The position numbers were made by a program, and so were the translations under genes. Below the pieces are notes generated by a model that was not told where the DNA came from, ran no database searches, and saw only the letters and a program-made list of their open reading frames with translations. Positions 21,430 to 34,600 of a DNA stretch of 64,000 bases are shown here, in pieces. This DNA comes from Mercenaria mercenaria (Eukaryota; Mollusca; Bivalvia; Venerida; Veneridae). How positions within the stretch are numbered: the first letter of the stretch is position 1; each line of letters opens with the position of its first letter. The stretch is from contig NC_069362.1 in NCBI RefSeq assembly GCF_021730395.1, positions 90,908,001 through 90,972,000 of the forward strand, in the 5' to 3' direction.

Positions 21430-22728
21430 ATGTCGACGGAAAATAAGAGTGTGTTATTAAACAATAGAACAGCAATATGTTCGACGTTGGGAAATAATAG
21501 CTCCAGTTATCACGATTTTCATAGTAACGAAGAGACAACAACTTTGGATCCTGCCATTTTACAGGGCATTTGTAAACTCACTTTGTGTACCGTCGACGAC
21601 AACAGTAAGGATCCATTGTATGTGATTTGTGAACGGTTTTTCGGTGATCTCGTGAAGGAGATTGAGAGAGATCGACTATACTCTCAAACCATTCCAACGG
21701 CGAGTAAAGTGTTGCTGTCAATTTTGACATCTCTCATGATATGCTTATCTCTGTGTGGAAATTCACTTGTAGTGATGACATTTGCTTTTAACAAGTACAT
21801 GCGATCTGTGACAAACGTATTCATATTATCACTGGCTATAAGTGATTTAATGGTGACATTTACATGTATTCCTATGAATATGGGCTTTATTCTAAAGCCG
21901 ACGCACTGGTTATTTGGTCGTTTTGGTTGTAAATTAATGCCGTGTATAACCCAATTGTCGGTAGCTTGTAGTTCACTGACACTATGTTGTATAGCTTTTG
22001 ACAGATATTACGCAATAGTTCATCCTTTGAAACTAAAGTTTTTGCAGACGACAAAACGTGCTACCATTTTACAAGTGGTTGTCTGGTGTGTGTCTGCGGC
22101 TTCGACAATTCCGTATGCCTTCTTCTATGACACTCTTCAGGTATCAGCCTGCAAAGAAATAGACGAAGAAGACAAAATAGTTTGTGTTCAGCAGCATCAC
22201 CAAATAACGAAAAAGGTGTTCGATATATGGGTGTCCATGTTTGTCCTGTTTTATGGGCCCTTCCTGTTTATGTCCATATTGTATGGCATTATTTGTTACA
22301 AACTGTGGGCTCAAAGACCTGTTGGTGCAATGTCACAGAGAACTTACGATGTGAGACTCAAATTAAAGCGCAAAGCAATTAAAATGCTGATTACCGTAGT
22401 CTTCATCTTTATTATATGTTGGAGCCCGCTGTTACTATTTAATGTTATTGCAAATGCAAACCACGTGCCCACAAATGTTAATAGTCTTAACTGGCGTTCA
22501 TTTCTACAATGTTTAGCTTTAAGCAGCACATGCTGGAACCCACTCGTATATGCATTTATGAATGAAAAGTTCAGAAAAGCTTTCCGAACACTTTTGACCT
22601 GCAGAAAAGCTCAGATTCAACCAGTTCTTGAACACAGAATGTCGACAGAAAGTCGCAAGACAACCACGCAGTTGGAAATGCCTGTATTACCCGTAGGAAG
22701 CAGACAGACGTCCGAAACGAAGGCCTGA
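21430..22728 (+). CDS. Class A neuropeptide G-protein-coupled receptor, copy 1 (QRFP/orexin-like)
   Basis: An intronless 432-residue seven-helix receptor of the plasma membrane. The N-terminus (about 90 residues) has N-glycosylation sites NKS, NRT and NNSS. Landmarks: N111 in TM1, D139 in TM2 (LAISDLMVT), C167 before TM3, DRY at 191-193, an extracellular loop with C241 and C252, CWSP at 330-333 and NPLVY at 370-374. The stretch YKLWAQRPVG after TM5 and SVTNVFILSLAISDL in TM2 resemble QRFP, orexin and related peptide receptors, so the ligand is probably a neuropeptide coupling through a G protein. The exact ligand is unknown. All key residues are present and the frame is intact. The first Met was chosen because an in-frame start with a glycosylated N-terminus follows directly. 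The next gene is a paralogue on the same strand. Confidence 0.88.
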   Translation: MSTENKSVLLNNRTAICSTLGNNSSSYHDFHSNEETTTLDPAILQGICKLTLCTVDDNSKDPLYVICERFFGDLVKEIERDRLYSQTIPTASKVLLSILTSLMICLSLCGNSLVVMTFAFNKYMRSVTNVFILSLAISDLMVTFTCIPMNMGFILKPTHWLFGRFGCKLMPCITQLSVACSSLTLCCIAFDRYYAIVHPLKLKFLQTTKRATILQVVVWCVSAASTIPYAFFYDTLQVSACKEIDEEDKIVCVQQHHQITKKVFDIWVSMFVLFYGPFLFMSILYGIICYKLWAQRPVGAMSQRTYDVRLKLKRKAIKMLITVVFIFIICWSPLLLFNVIANANHVPTNVNSLNWRSFLQCLALSSTCWNPLVYAFMNEKFRKAFRTLLTCRKAQIQPVLEHRMSTESRKTTTQLEMPVLPVGSRQTSETKA

Positions 22729-23360
22729 GCACGACCTTCAAAAATGAAAAAGCTATCATCCAGCTGTAATTATGATTGAATATATTCAGTCACAGTATGA
22801 ATATGCTTTATTGATCGCTTCTGTGTGATTGATTTTGCAAAAACCTGGGTGCGCCGCAATATCATGATGAAAGAAGCGAAATAATCACTTTCATTCGTAA
22901 CTCAAGAACTCGACAAAGAGTGTCTGCACTTCTATGAATATTCAGGGAATTTTAAGTTAACGCTGACTATGAACAATTGATAAAAACGATAAGTCAAAGA
23001 TAATCATATGGCTTTTGTTTGCTTATAGAAAACTAAACCCTTGAATAAAACATTTCAACCATATGTACACTTTTATCGCATAAAATAGGACAGAATTCAG
23101 ACGAACAACGCCTTTGTCGGATTAAGAGCATTAATTTGAACTTGCAGTCGGTTATAGGAAGCTTAAAAAGCGGTGCGTGGAAAACATACATTATTCGTGA
23201 TAATAACCTTTCATATTTTCTGAATAGATTTTACAAATTTGGAAAAAAATGGAACAAATGAAAAGGATAAATTAGATCATTTCTGTACATCTTTGAAGAG
23301 ATATTTGATCAGAATTAGTACAGCATTAACCCGAGCAGCGGGTTTCTCATAAGCAGCAAA
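22729..23360. other. Spacer between the two receptors
   Basis: Contains a possible poly(A) signal AATAAA at 23044-23049, about 316 bp after the first stop. The remaining 300 bp would have to hold the promoter or a 5' UTR of the second receptor. No clear TATA box or splice acceptor was identified. Confidence 0.4.
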
Positions 23361-24545
23361 ATGTATACGACAACTGAAAATCTATTTAAAGAACTACAAA
23401 GAGCTATTTGTGTAGGGACTATCAAATGTTCAAAGCCGGACTCGAATCAGTACTGTGCCAAGATGTATCCGGATTTGTTTAAGGAATTAACACAAGGAAA
23501 TGATAAAATGATAGCGGTTTCTCTGGAGTCTAAAGTATTATTGTCAATATTGTACGGGCTTATAACCTTCATGTCACTCGTTGGCAACTCCTTGGTCATT
23601 GTTACATTCGCATTCGACAAGAACATGAGATCGGTTACAAATGTCTTCATTTTGTCCTTAGCGGTTGCAGACCTCATGGTTACATTAACTTGCGTGCCAA
23701 TTAATCTTGGTTCCGCGTTCGACACTTACTGGATATTTGGACCGTTTGCCTGTAAGCTTGTACCGTTCTTCATGACATTCTCCGTGGCATGCAGTTCACT
23801 CACATTATGTTCTATAGCGCTTGACAGATACGTTGCAATTGTTCATCCGTATAAGCTGAAATTTTTACAGAACCCTAAACCAGCTGCTATATTTCTTGTC
23901 GGGATTTGGGCTTTGTCGTTCATATGCAGCGTACCAAATGCTGTGTTTTATACAGTGAAGAAAGTTGAAAAGAAATGTGAAGACAATTCAACTGAAGAAA
24001 ACTATGTTTGCGTTTGGCCAGAAAATAAATACAAACTACCATTAGAACTATGGTTAACATTAGTCGTTCTTTTTATAATTCCGCTACTGATAATGTCAAC
24101 TACTTATGGGCTGATTGGGTACCAGTTATGGATCAGAAAACCTGTTGGCATGCGAAGGAACTCCCTCCGGAATGCTGATATGAAGAAAAGTGTCATAAAA
24201 ATGCTGGTTATTGTAATGCTTGCGTTTATCATATGCTGGAGCCCAATCATGGTTTTAAACTCTGTGGAGAAAACAATACAATCAGTTAAATCGAAATCAA
24301 ACCAGAAAACAGTCCTTTATCTCAAATTTTACTTTCAATGTCTCAGCATGGCTAGCTGCTGCATCAATCCCGTAATATATACATTTATGAACAGAAAATT
24401 TCGGATGAATTTTATGACGTACCTTTGCTGTAGAAAGAATCGTGTGTCGGATGTGAATATTGTCAGTAAGGTCTCACGAGATGTCATTTTGAAAAATATT
24501 AAAGAACGCAATGACAATGCAGTGATTATAGTTCCGCGCACTTAA
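23361..24545 (+). CDS. Class A neuropeptide G-protein-coupled receptor, copy 2 (QRFP/orexin-like)
   Basis: A 394-residue intronless paralogue of the preceding receptor, in tandem and on the same strand. Landmarks: N76 in TM1, D104 in TM2 (LAVADLMVT), C131 before TM3, DRY at 155-157, C206 and C217 in the second extracellular loop with an NST glycosylation site at 209, CWSP at 292-295 and NPVIY at 336-340. YGLIGYQLWIRKPVG at the end of TM5 is the strongest link to the QRFP/orexin-like group. Its shorter N-terminus has cysteines but no NxS/T cluster like copy 1, suggesting different ligand recognition. The cytoplasmic tail has a CC pair (356-357) that may be palmitoylated. The frame is intact. 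It is old enough to differ widely from copy 1 outside the helices. Confidence 0.88.
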   Translation: MYTTTENLFKELQRAICVGTIKCSKPDSNQYCAKMYPDLFKELTQGNDKMIAVSLESKVLLSILYGLITFMSLVGNSLVIVTFAFDKNMRSVTNVFILSLAVADLMVTLTCVPINLGSAFDTYWIFGPFACKLVPFFMTFSVACSSLTLCSIALDRYVAIVHPYKLKFLQNPKPAAIFLVGIWALSFICSVPNAVFYTVKKVEKKCEDNSTEENYVCVWPENKYKLPLELWLTLVVLFIIPLLIMSTTYGLIGYQLWIRKPVGMRRNSLRNADMKKSVIKMLVIVMLAFIICWSPIMVLNSVEKTIQSVKSKSNQKTVLYLKFYFQCLSMASCCINPVIYTFMNRKFRMNFMTYLCCRKNRVSDVNIVSKVSRDVILKNIKERNDNAVIIVPRT

Positions 24546-27220
24546 TTTAAGACTATGAATATCATTATCAGAGTGGCATTGGTATATTATTTAGAAGAAT
24601 CTATATCAAAATGTTATACACAGGTGAGCTATTTGTGGAATCTTTGTAGACTGTACTTCATTGATGATAATTTTACAATTTCGAAGCAGATTTATCAGAT
24701 ATACTAAATAGTACTTGATTTATAAGTTAATGTTTTGGTTTTTTTTAAAGCGAACATAAACAAGGTTTGAAACATATTTTGCTACGAACTTTGCAATACT
24801 TTAATGCGTCTGAACTTGAGTTAGATCTGCATGATATTTTTATGGTTTTGAAAAGCACCACTGTTATTTTTACTATGTGTTTTTGAGGTCATGTTAAATG
24901 GAAGCACCTTTGAAAATATATAGAAGTGGTATTGTTATCTAAGAAAATATGTTAATGATATGTTAACAGTTCATTTGAATTTGTTCTTGTAATTTGAAAA
25001 ATTTATTCTTATTGTATACATGTTGGGGTATTTCAGTATATTAGATGCACAAGCTTCAGAGTCACGTTCATTCGCTGTTAAAACACAACATTGAATATAT
25101 GCGATCCATGATATAGCTTTAACAATGCATTTGTTTTGTTTAAGGCAATCACATTAATGTATACCATCAGGACACTGGCACGGATTTGTTTTGATCCAGG
25201 AAAATTGACACAAACATGGATGAAAAAAAAAATGTTTATTTCGAGTCAGAAACTCATAAATCAATTAAGTTTGAAAGGAGCTGACTATTGCCGTTCGCGC
25301 GCTTTCGTCAGTTAATGAAATTGATTGAAATTGTTCTTTTAATTTACATGTCATTCAATATCATAGAGAATTTGCAGCAACCAGTACTGTGAATCCTTTA
25401 CAGTTAGTATTAGATAAAACTAAGACTTTCTGCATGTCAAATATCCTCCATTTACAAAACTACAGTGGTTTTGAACTGTCTAGTCGCTTCCAACTTTTAC
25501 CCTTGTAGCGGTTAGGTTTATACGTGTACATGTTGTTAATCAAAACCAATTTCACAACACTGTCAAAGGACTATTCATATGTTGCGTATTAAACCGAAAT
25601 ATAATTTGCAATAGTATTGTTTTCATACAGATCATGTTTCAATATCTTAAGAGCATGCGATAATGCAATACCTGTTAAGTGGGTTCGTTGACCTGCATGT
25701 ATAAAATAGTTGACCGGTAATGAAAAACGGTCAGCTACGTATTTAGTGCATGTTTTTTATTTTCTGTATTTTACGGTTTTTACGGAAAGTCATTTGCGCT
25801 TTCAAGTATATTTACGTCCGAAGAATGTCGAATTGAATAAACGTACGGAAAATGACGACTATGATACGAGTCCGCCACCATAAGAGAACATGATAAATCT
25901 TTTTCAGGCATGCAGCGCCAGATACTTTCAGTCTTGATAAAATGTATGTGTGATATGATATACAACCAAAACACCTGAATATGAATTTACGAATTTCAAA
26001 AACAAATGTATTGAAATTAAGTTCATTTACTGACCCAGTTTTAGACGATTTTAAAGTTATCAAATCGTTTCAGTATAAAGAAGTGGGTAGTCTTTGAATC
26101 CAGATGTGCGTTGGACATTCTCTCCAAAAATTGAAATCTAAGACATTTTATCAATTGTAAAGAGATATTTGACTGACATACTCCAAGTACCCGTATAGAC
26201 GATTTAGATAGAATCCAAACAACATTATGTTATTTATCAGAAACAATGTAAAATTTCACATCTTGGTTACAGGAGAGCAGTTTGAAATGTTGGCCCCGTC
26301 CGATGTTTAATATTTTGTGTACCCCTTTTCGAAGAAAATTAAAATTATCATTTAAGATCTTAGTTATTAAAAATGAATTCTAAGAGACATCAATTTATAC
26401 GTGCATTTAGCTTGAAAAAGCAGATGCGTAGATTTCACTGCATCGCACCATAAGTTTTGCGTCATTGTTTTGGAGGCAGATTTGAACAAAGTGAAACAAT
26501 TCGACATTAGGTGACTTTTAGCCACTTTTCTCCTCAAGCATTATGAATGACAAACACTTTACTTTACAAGCTTTGCACCATTCAGGTCGATTTACATTAA
26601 ACCGTGCATACATTGTATTTAGATACACAAAGAAGTGTTTGGCTTTTGTCGGAAATCAGGAAAACATGTCGATTCTTTTAAGATATTAAGAGAGGGTAGG
26701 TCTTTAACGCCTATTTATTCCAGATGTGACCATAAAAGTCTAGATGAATACTGTAATTTTCAAGCACACACTACTGCCATATTACAGAGTAAAGCACACG
26801 TGCTGATACTTTCAACTTATAAATTACAAATGGAAATCTTTGAGTGTACGGGATGTGCTTAAAATTTACGAAAATCTCTCGCCATCCCCAGCTGTAAGCT
26901 CCATAATGTTTTACGATCATGCATTAAACACATTTCACGTATCTTTAAAAAATGAAACTGTTGCAGACACAGAACTGTTTTTCTACCTGTTCTTTTGTAA
27001 TATAAGTGATTTTATTGATCAGCTGATAAAAGAAGTAGTCGGCATTTATACTGCAGAGTAACACGCATTTTATGTGTAGTGCACATTAGAGTTCTTGTTC
27101 TAACGGCGTTGGGCAAATGTATTTGTGTCTAAATTAAGTTCTCTAGTGTCAATTATAATCTTACTTCTTACAGTACATTTCTCTTACTGAGTAAACACCT
27201 CGAAGGCAACCACGCAAAAG
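24546..27220. other. No gene seen
   Basis: 3' flank of the second receptor and AT-rich intergenic DNA. Frames at 26635-26862 and 26840-27061 overlap each other, have no recognised motif and no splice or poly(A) context; I do not call them genes. Confidence 0.4.
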
Positions 27221-28360
27221 ATTGCATTTCATTTCATTTATTGGCAAATCGGCACTACGAATGCCTTTGACCATTTGTAATAGCTGTTCCAAATATGGTC
27301 AAAATACACTGATATGAAATAAAGAATCAATTAGACATACAAATAAAGCGGAACTTATCATCCATAATAAAACAAAGTACCCTAAACTAAGAGGCGGTTA
27401 GAACTTTAAGGGTTTGTTTCCGTATTTCAATATCTTCACTTACATATTTAGCATTTTAAATCACTCTTTTCTTATTAATGTAGGGCATAGTATTAATGAT
27501 TTTTTGTATAGACGACCAGTCTGTTTTTACAAAATATTTCTGTCTATTGCTTGAATACTTGTTAAAAGGCTATGCGATGCAGTTCTAAAACTGATGTATT
27601 GTTTTCTCAGTAAATTGTTTTCTAATATATTCAAATATTTTTCATAATAGAATTCTACTTTAAATTTTCTATAATATTCCAATTTTGATACATTTTAAAT
27701 CGACGCTTTTCCAGTTTTGTACATACTGATCGCGTAACTGTTGTTTAAACATATCATAATAGTTACAATTAGAATCAAAATTCAACAAGACATCACTAAA
27801 GCCTTAACTGTCCAACAAAGATTTAATTTCATGAGACCATGCATTAACATATTGACTATTGCATTGTATACATAGGTTATCCAATATTTTAAGGCTCTAT
27901 CTTTCCTGATAACACACACTAGACAACGACCAAGTTCTCTAAAGACAACCAAGTTCGGGGTTTGATTACGCACACCCGAGAGAAATTTACACAATCTTAA
28001 ATGTATTTTAACCGTAAATTCCCAGTCTATCAGACGCATACAACAGACTAGGTGCAACCGTCGTATCAAAAAGTGATAATTTCGTTCTAACATCTAGATT
28101 AATCCTACTGAACAGAGACAGCCAAATGATATGCCCTTAAGGCTTGGTTGGAGAGAGTCTTTACAGCGTTTTTCATATTACCAGTGTCTGTAAAGTTGAC
28201 ACCATAATTTTTTTATTTTTCACCATTAACATTCCCTTTAAAATGCATGATTTTGTTTTCGTTTTTCAAAAATGCAGACTTTGGTATTTTTAACATTAAT
28301 TTTGAGGCCCCATTTAATAGAATATTGATAAATATTTACATTCGCCCTATTCTTTTCCAT
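27221..28360 (-). mobile_element. 5'-truncated LINE (non-LTR retrotransposon), 3' part
   Basis: The minus strand reads as the end of a LINE ORF2. KWGLKINVKNTKVCIF near 28270-28340 is the conserved segment after the RT catalytic core. CKFLSGVRNQTPNLVVFREL and KDRALKYW at 27880-27990 belong to the conserved C-terminal tail. The element ends in AATAAATGAAATGAAATG at about 27230-27245, a tandem 3' tail typical of LINEs. The catalytic YADD core and everything upstream are missing, and the frame has several stops and shifts. It is a dead copy. Confidence 0.75.
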
Positions 28361-30894
28361 TGGAAATCAGGAAAGGCGCCAAAGTTACGTCACCGCTGCT
28401 TAGTATTACAGTATTATGTAGTCAAAGAGAACGTTCCTTAGATGATGTCGCAGTTGTTCCATCTGGTGAACAGAATGCCCGGGAAGCTGATTTTAATGTT
28501 AAATGCAACAAAATGTTTGCAATTTATTATATAACATTTTTTACCAATGAAAAGTAAGTATAATGTAAATATAAGAAATGAATTAATTTTTAAGTGTTTC
28601 AAAGCTAATGTCAGAATCTGTGTTACACTCTTCTGTTTCACCATTAAGCTACCTATACACAGTGTTCAATAAGTGCAGTGCTAACATTTATTCCAGGTTG
28701 TTATCTGTGAGGTTTAATTGCTTGTTTTCATCTTAAATGTGAATATCAGTATTTAAATCACACACTTCTTATCATTTTTTTATTCCTCATAAAATCATGT
28801 AATCAGGGTGTATTTACACGAAGCAAACGTGCATTAATATAAAAATTCACTCGAATGCTGATAATGTACGTTTTATTTATGTTTTTATTTACGCACAATG
28901 TTCCGCACGACGTGTAAAGAAAGTGTTATATGGAATATGCAGTTTTCGTTTGATTACGTAACGTCCCTGTGAGAGTTCGGTATTTTCCGGCCGTGTGTCT
29001 GTTTGAGCTACAGTAAAGGGCCAAAGAATACCTGTAAGATGCTGAGGTTACGTAATCTTGCAGAACTGAAGGTCCAGTACCTTTAAAGCCACGTCAGCAT
29101 TCATACATAACATGCATAATGGTTTTTTATGTCTTGATGAATTTGTTTTTATATAAACAAAATATATTCTTTTGATAAATAAAACAAATTTTAGCTTGGT
29201 TCATTTTTTGACGCCTAGTTACCAGTTAAGGTCTGACGATATGATTTTCAGTTTATGCTAGACATTTTATCTGGTTGGTGTATAAGAAATCACATCAATG
29301 AAAACAAAAGTAATAATGTCCATTTTAGAAAAAAGCTATCTGTAATGTGCACACCATTTGACTTTAGGTATGATATAAGTTATCCGTTTAACGAATAAGT
29401 ATGTCTGCCTTAGTTTAGTTTTGGACGAGGTTATAAATTGCAATGTAACAGCAAAATATGTTGCCCAGTCAGTCAGCTGGTAGGTGTGGTAAACCTGGGT
29501 TTTGGCAACAAAATTAATATTTTGCTTTTTGTGAATATTTTTATGATTTTACTGTTTTACACTGTTTTGAGGACAGTGACTATCGAAGCATCTTATTACG
29601 CAACTTCAGCGTAAGTTTCAAGTTATTCGGGCTGGTATTGATAATATTTATTGCATATTTTTACAAGCCCGGAACACAGTTGCTGTAAAAACAAATGCAT
29701 GCCCCTAAATGCATATTTTTATTTTACCATGATATTTCTATTTACAGTATGTTGTAAATATATGTTTTAACATTTTTGTTAAGTTTGAGGACATGACATT
29801 TTGTAGTTTTAGAGAAATCTGGAAGAATGTCCGTTTGTTTACATTTTTGCTACTCAATTTCATATGTGATTGGAGCTTGCTAATGAAAACGATTTATTAA
29901 AAATATTTAGAGATATTGTTCAGGACTGAAACTTTATTGTTATTGTTTTAGTTATATTGGTTTTTGTAAATTTTTAGATGCCTTGTTCTCTTGTAATCCT
30001 TTAAAAATGGCCCTTAGAAGTGAACACCTAATTTTGGCAGCCATATTGGATATTTTTTGGGAGAATTTGTGTGTCAGTTCTTTGACACTTAATTTAGATA
30101 CTTTTAAATCATTATCTATAATTTGAAATATACTGATATCGTGAAATTTTTTCTCTAGTTTATGTTTATGTAATTTGTTTTATGTTGACATTTGTTCTAT
30201 TTCTTGCATTTGATGAGATAGGTTTTGCATATTTGCAAAAACTGTCATTGACCAATCAGATTGCAGCATTTTTGGTGCTTCATAATAAATATGTGCTTAT
30301 CATTTATTTCTTTGCTTTTCTAGTTTACATTTTGGACTTAAGACTTCTTGGATTGGAAATTATATGGAAATTAAAAGTCAATTTTAGGAATTTTTCATTC
30401 GTATTGGAGAATAAATTAGAATTTTGGAGTTTAATTTATTTGCTTAAAAATATACTGAACTTTATGTGCATTTTATTTGGAACAGTTATGGAGTTTATCA
30501 GTAGACAATAGTTTAGATCTTTGCAGTTGTGAATGTGTGTTTAAGAGTGGAGTTTAGATTTAATAGATTTATAAAACTGTACTAATTTTGTGTCTTCATT
30601 TAATTTTACATATGTGTTGATTTTTCTTTTTTATAATTAAAGTGGTGTAAAAACTAATTATTAAATGAACTCTGAAATAACACAGAAAGTGGTTTAAGAA
30701 GGAATCCTGGCTTTTCCTTGAAATAATCAAGCCAGTGGTGCCAGTCATCCTGAACATTTTACCCCAAAACCTGGGCAATTAGATACTTGCGAGGAACCAC
30801 AATTTAGGTCCTTTAGGTTGAACATTTTACTCCAGGGACTGGGGTTTACGACATAGGGTCATGTGCCTTTTAATTGCAAAATTCCACTATACTG
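28361..30894. other. No gene seen
   Basis: AT-rich. A 109-codon hydrophobic frame at 30182-30511 looks like chance T-rich sequence (long runs of F, L and I and no motif). Around 30245, TTGACCAATCAGATTGC resembles a dispersed repeat fragment. Confidence 0.4.
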
Positions 30895-31640
30895 ATGTAA
30901 TGCCATTTCAGGTGTACACTAAACTCTATAATTCTGTGGTGTGGCCAGTGACTGGATATAGAGCCTCAAAATGGGATAACAAATCTTTTCAGCATTGAGC
31001 CTGTCCATAATCGCGCAATGCGATTTTTCATGCGACAGGTAAAACTACACCTAATACAGAAGAAATAGGAGATTTGGGTTGGATCCACCTTTTAGGCTTC
31101 AAATAAAAAAATGTTATATCTCAGTGGATGTTGACTAATTTGATTATTGTAAGCAGTTATCTGGTAGAGGTTGTAAATGTTGCAATACAAAGTAATAAGT
31201 ATTTTGAACGAGTATAATTGTACCCGTTTTATTGACCCTTGCACTCCGTTATCGAAAACATTTGAATTGATTATTTGACAAAATCATGTATAAGGAAGTT
31301 TGAACAGTGCTGGACTGAGAACATAAATGCTGTACAGGGTAATACTGGCAGACCAAACTGAGAACTTACAAGAATTGGTACGTAACAATATGTTGCTATA
31401 ATTTTACCTGTTGAGTTTAGATGCTGTGTAGCGTCAGTTCGTTTAGAAACCGGCAGACACGAATGTACTGTAGAAAGTATCTCAATATAAGGAATGACTT
31501 GTTCAGCAAAGCTAGCTTAAAAGATAGTAACTTTATCATTTTTCCCGAAAATGGAAAATTAGGTTTTATTTTGTCCGCGGCAAAATTCTGCTTTCAAATT
31601 TATAATGGACGTTGGGAAAGGCTGTACTTAGTTTTGTGAT
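30895..31640 (+). mobile_element. LINE C-terminal remnant
   Basis: The plus strand reads YNSVVWPVTGYRAS, then GKTTPNTEEIGDLGW, further on LPVEFRCCVASVRLETGRHE, and finally a frame with LFSKASLKDSNFI. These are in the same order as the conserved tail of RTE/CR1-type LINE ORF2 proteins. The frame is interrupted many times and both ends are lost. It is a dead copy, on the opposite strand from the LINE at 27221-28360. Confidence 0.65.
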
Positions 31641-31861
31641 TTTAAACCTCCTATGTGAATCTGGGAAGTGTTTTAAAACTGTGAATAGCGTCTTGTATAT
31701 TGGTTTTAAAACGTAAAGTTATTTTAGATGTAAAACATGCAAATGGAGTTGAGCATTTTATTTCAAGGAGCGAATGTCTTTATAAAACATATTAACTTAT
31801 CTACAATAAATGGTCATTTTATCATAAACTGGCAGACCAGGCTGGCGGCGAGTGTAATTTG

Positions 31862-32795
31862 ATAACAAGAGGGCCATGATGACCCTAATCACTCACCTGA
31901 GTTTAAATGCTTGCTTGAACAAATTTCTTTGCTAAAGCTTCAAAAACAAAAACAAAACTAGGTAAGAAGGTCATGGTAAAGATGCTTCAAGATAAGTACT
32001 GAAATCTGTTAAAAAATTATCAGATCTCTTTGCTGTAGCTTCAAAAACAAGAAAGTAGGTCAGTAGGTCAGTAGGTCAGGGCTAAGAACATTAAAGATGA
32101 GTATTGAAATCTTTATCGAAAGTTACTGACGTGGTCCAAATTTCTATGCTGTTATGATCGGTGTGCAAAACTGAACATGTCATCCAAATTTCAAGGCTGT
32201 ATCTTAAAAAACAGGAAAGTAGGTCAGTAGGTCAAGGTCACAGTCAAGTGACCCCTAATTACTTGGGGTCATCAGGTAATTATAACAATCTAGGAATATG
32301 ATCAGATAATTTTTGAAGTATTTTTTCCTATATAACTCATATACAAGTGACCCCCGGGGCGGGGCCTCTTTTCACCCCAGGGGCATAATTTGAACAATCT
32401 TGTTAGAGAACCACTAGGCAATGCTACATACCAAATATCAAAGGCTTAAGCCTTGAACTTTCAGACAAGAAGATTATTTTTTCCTATATAAGTCTATGTA
32501 AAACTTGGGGCCCCCAGGGCAGGGCCTCTTTTCATCCCAGGGGCATAATTTGAACAATTATGGTAGAGGACCATTTAATAGCGCAGTGCAACATACCAAA
32601 TATCAAAAGCCTAGGCCTTGCAGTTTCAGGCAAGAAGTAATTTTTAAAGTCTTTTCCTATGTAAGTCTATGTAAAACTTGGGACCCCCTGGGTGGGTCTC
32701 TTTTCATCTCAGGGGCATAATTTGAATAATCTTGGTAAAGGACCACTAGGCAATGCAGCATACCAAATAGCAAAAGCCTGTGGATATCACATTTA
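31862..32795 (+). mobile_element. Satellite-bearing element starting AACAAGAGGGCCATGATG
   Basis: It starts with AACAAGAGGGCCATGATG, a well-known opening of dispersed bivalve repeats (from memory), then two units with AAAACAGGAAAGTAGGTCAGTAGGTCA-type words and three units with TTTTCCTATATAAGTC at about 32327, 32483 and 32656. Unit spacing is about 155-175 bp. Frames here (such as 32505-32720) follow the repeat and are not genes. Confidence 0.6.
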
Positions 32796-34600
32796 TTTTT
32801 GCAAGTTACTAAAGAAATCTGAAACATCTTTTTGGATTATCTTTCTATATGGACAGATAACTGGATACTCTGTATAGTTAAAACCTATAGTTCGGTATAG
32901 AAGAACATACGTATGCTTCCTATAAACGAATCGGCTCATAGGAATAAATGTGTCTTGTTGACGTCACTAACATCTAAAGGTTCTTTAGCTTATCGCGATG
33001 CTGATAATTATATCGTGACTAATAACAGTGTCAAAGACTTAGACACTATAATGGTGTAAGAGTATCAGAATATATAGTTTATCTATTCAAGAACCGTGTT
33101 ATACACAGTCTGTTAATTAAACATAAACAAATAGTTTATATATATGTATTCTAGCATTATAACATATACAATCAATTAACCAAACCAAACCAATTCTTAT
33201 AACGACAAGATTACTTTCCACGAACACAGAGAATAGATATATTGAAATCACGAATGCGTATTTGTCCTCTACCAAATGTGTTCCACTTATGTACCTAGTG
33301 AGCTAAGACGTGTGTGTAGCATGGTCTAGTTGTCTCTGTCTATAGCAAAAGGTATGCTTGTCGTATTTTTAGGAGCTTGATAATTTGTAGTTTTTAACTT
33401 CCATTAAAGTATTGTACGTTAAAAAATATCACGTAATTACCGTAATTACTTGAAGTTTAATCTACGTTAATTTTTCAATATTTTCAATGTTGAGCAACGC
33501 ATTTTACAACTCAAACGTCTGTTGTTATAAAAAATATGCATTTGTAGCAATTTTAAGGAGGCAGTTTGATCTTTATCAAACATTACTCGGCTAAGATCTG
33601 AAACAATTTCTTTGCTTTTGATTGTGATTATATCGTTCATCACGCAATAAAATCTACTCGGAAATTATACTTACTGGTATGTACAGATTCAATAAGCTAA
33701 TGTTTCTGATTTTACATTACTTTTATTAAAGGGCAAGTTAATGGAATTGCCTGCGCTCAAAAGTTCGTGAAAATAAATAGTTTTCTTATGTCACTCGTTA
33801 AAGACCAAAGGCGCTTTGTAACATTCTCCAAGACAATCTAATATTTTAATGAGCAAAGCCGAAAATCTTGTTGTACCTTTTTTGCAGCGTTACATCAGCC
33901 AAGTAACCCTATAGATATATTTGATAAAAAAACGGATTTTATTACTACATCCCTTTCAAAATGAACACAAGGAGAAAACCTATTTGTCCCGCGATATTTT
34001 CCATTTCTTACCTTGCTGTGAGAAAAAAAAGATTTTTGGAACTAGAAGGAGTTATTTCTTTAGTCTTATAGTAAAGTTATTTTATTAATCAGAATGAAAC
34101 CTCGGCGTTTTACATCTGTTGGGAACCAACCAGCAACTTTAATTCTCATTGGGAAATGACCAAACTGGTAAAGTGTTTATATTTTTTTCTGGTATGTGGA
34201 GCGAACATGTGCGATAAGCAGTGAACATAATTGTAAGTACCTGTTTTTGTTTTTCGGCTTTACTTAGAAATCACCTTTGCTGATAAAACTTGACAATTGT
34301 CTGTTTTAAGCACAATGCCTAGATCTTGACAGTGGGTCAAGGAAGTTCTGACTCCGTTTTAGCAGTAGGGGCCAGACATGTATGGTTCCAATATACAAGG
34401 TCGTGATAATATTTTTGTTCAAACTTGAATATATGATATTTTGTGTTGCTTGTTACTGCTCGAGTTTACATAATGTTTATGTTTGTGTTTCGTTTTCCTA
34501 TCAACTGCTGAAGGGAAGGACAGTCTCTAATGTTAGAACTTGTTGTCCCACCCTTTTGCCGTTCGATTACATCCGTTGATATTGTTATTGTAATAACTTC
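32796..34600. other. No gene seen
   Basis: AT-rich intergenic DNA between the satellite-bearing element and the duplicated opsin block. Nothing was recognised. Confidence 0.4.

Noticed and set aside
30182-30511. 109-codon frame with possible membrane segments
   Set aside because: T-rich DNA gives hydrophobic codons by chance; no motif, start context or splice signals.
32505-32877. Two frames with repeated SSQGHNLNN
   Set aside because: The repeat in the protein follows the internal satellite of a mobile element.
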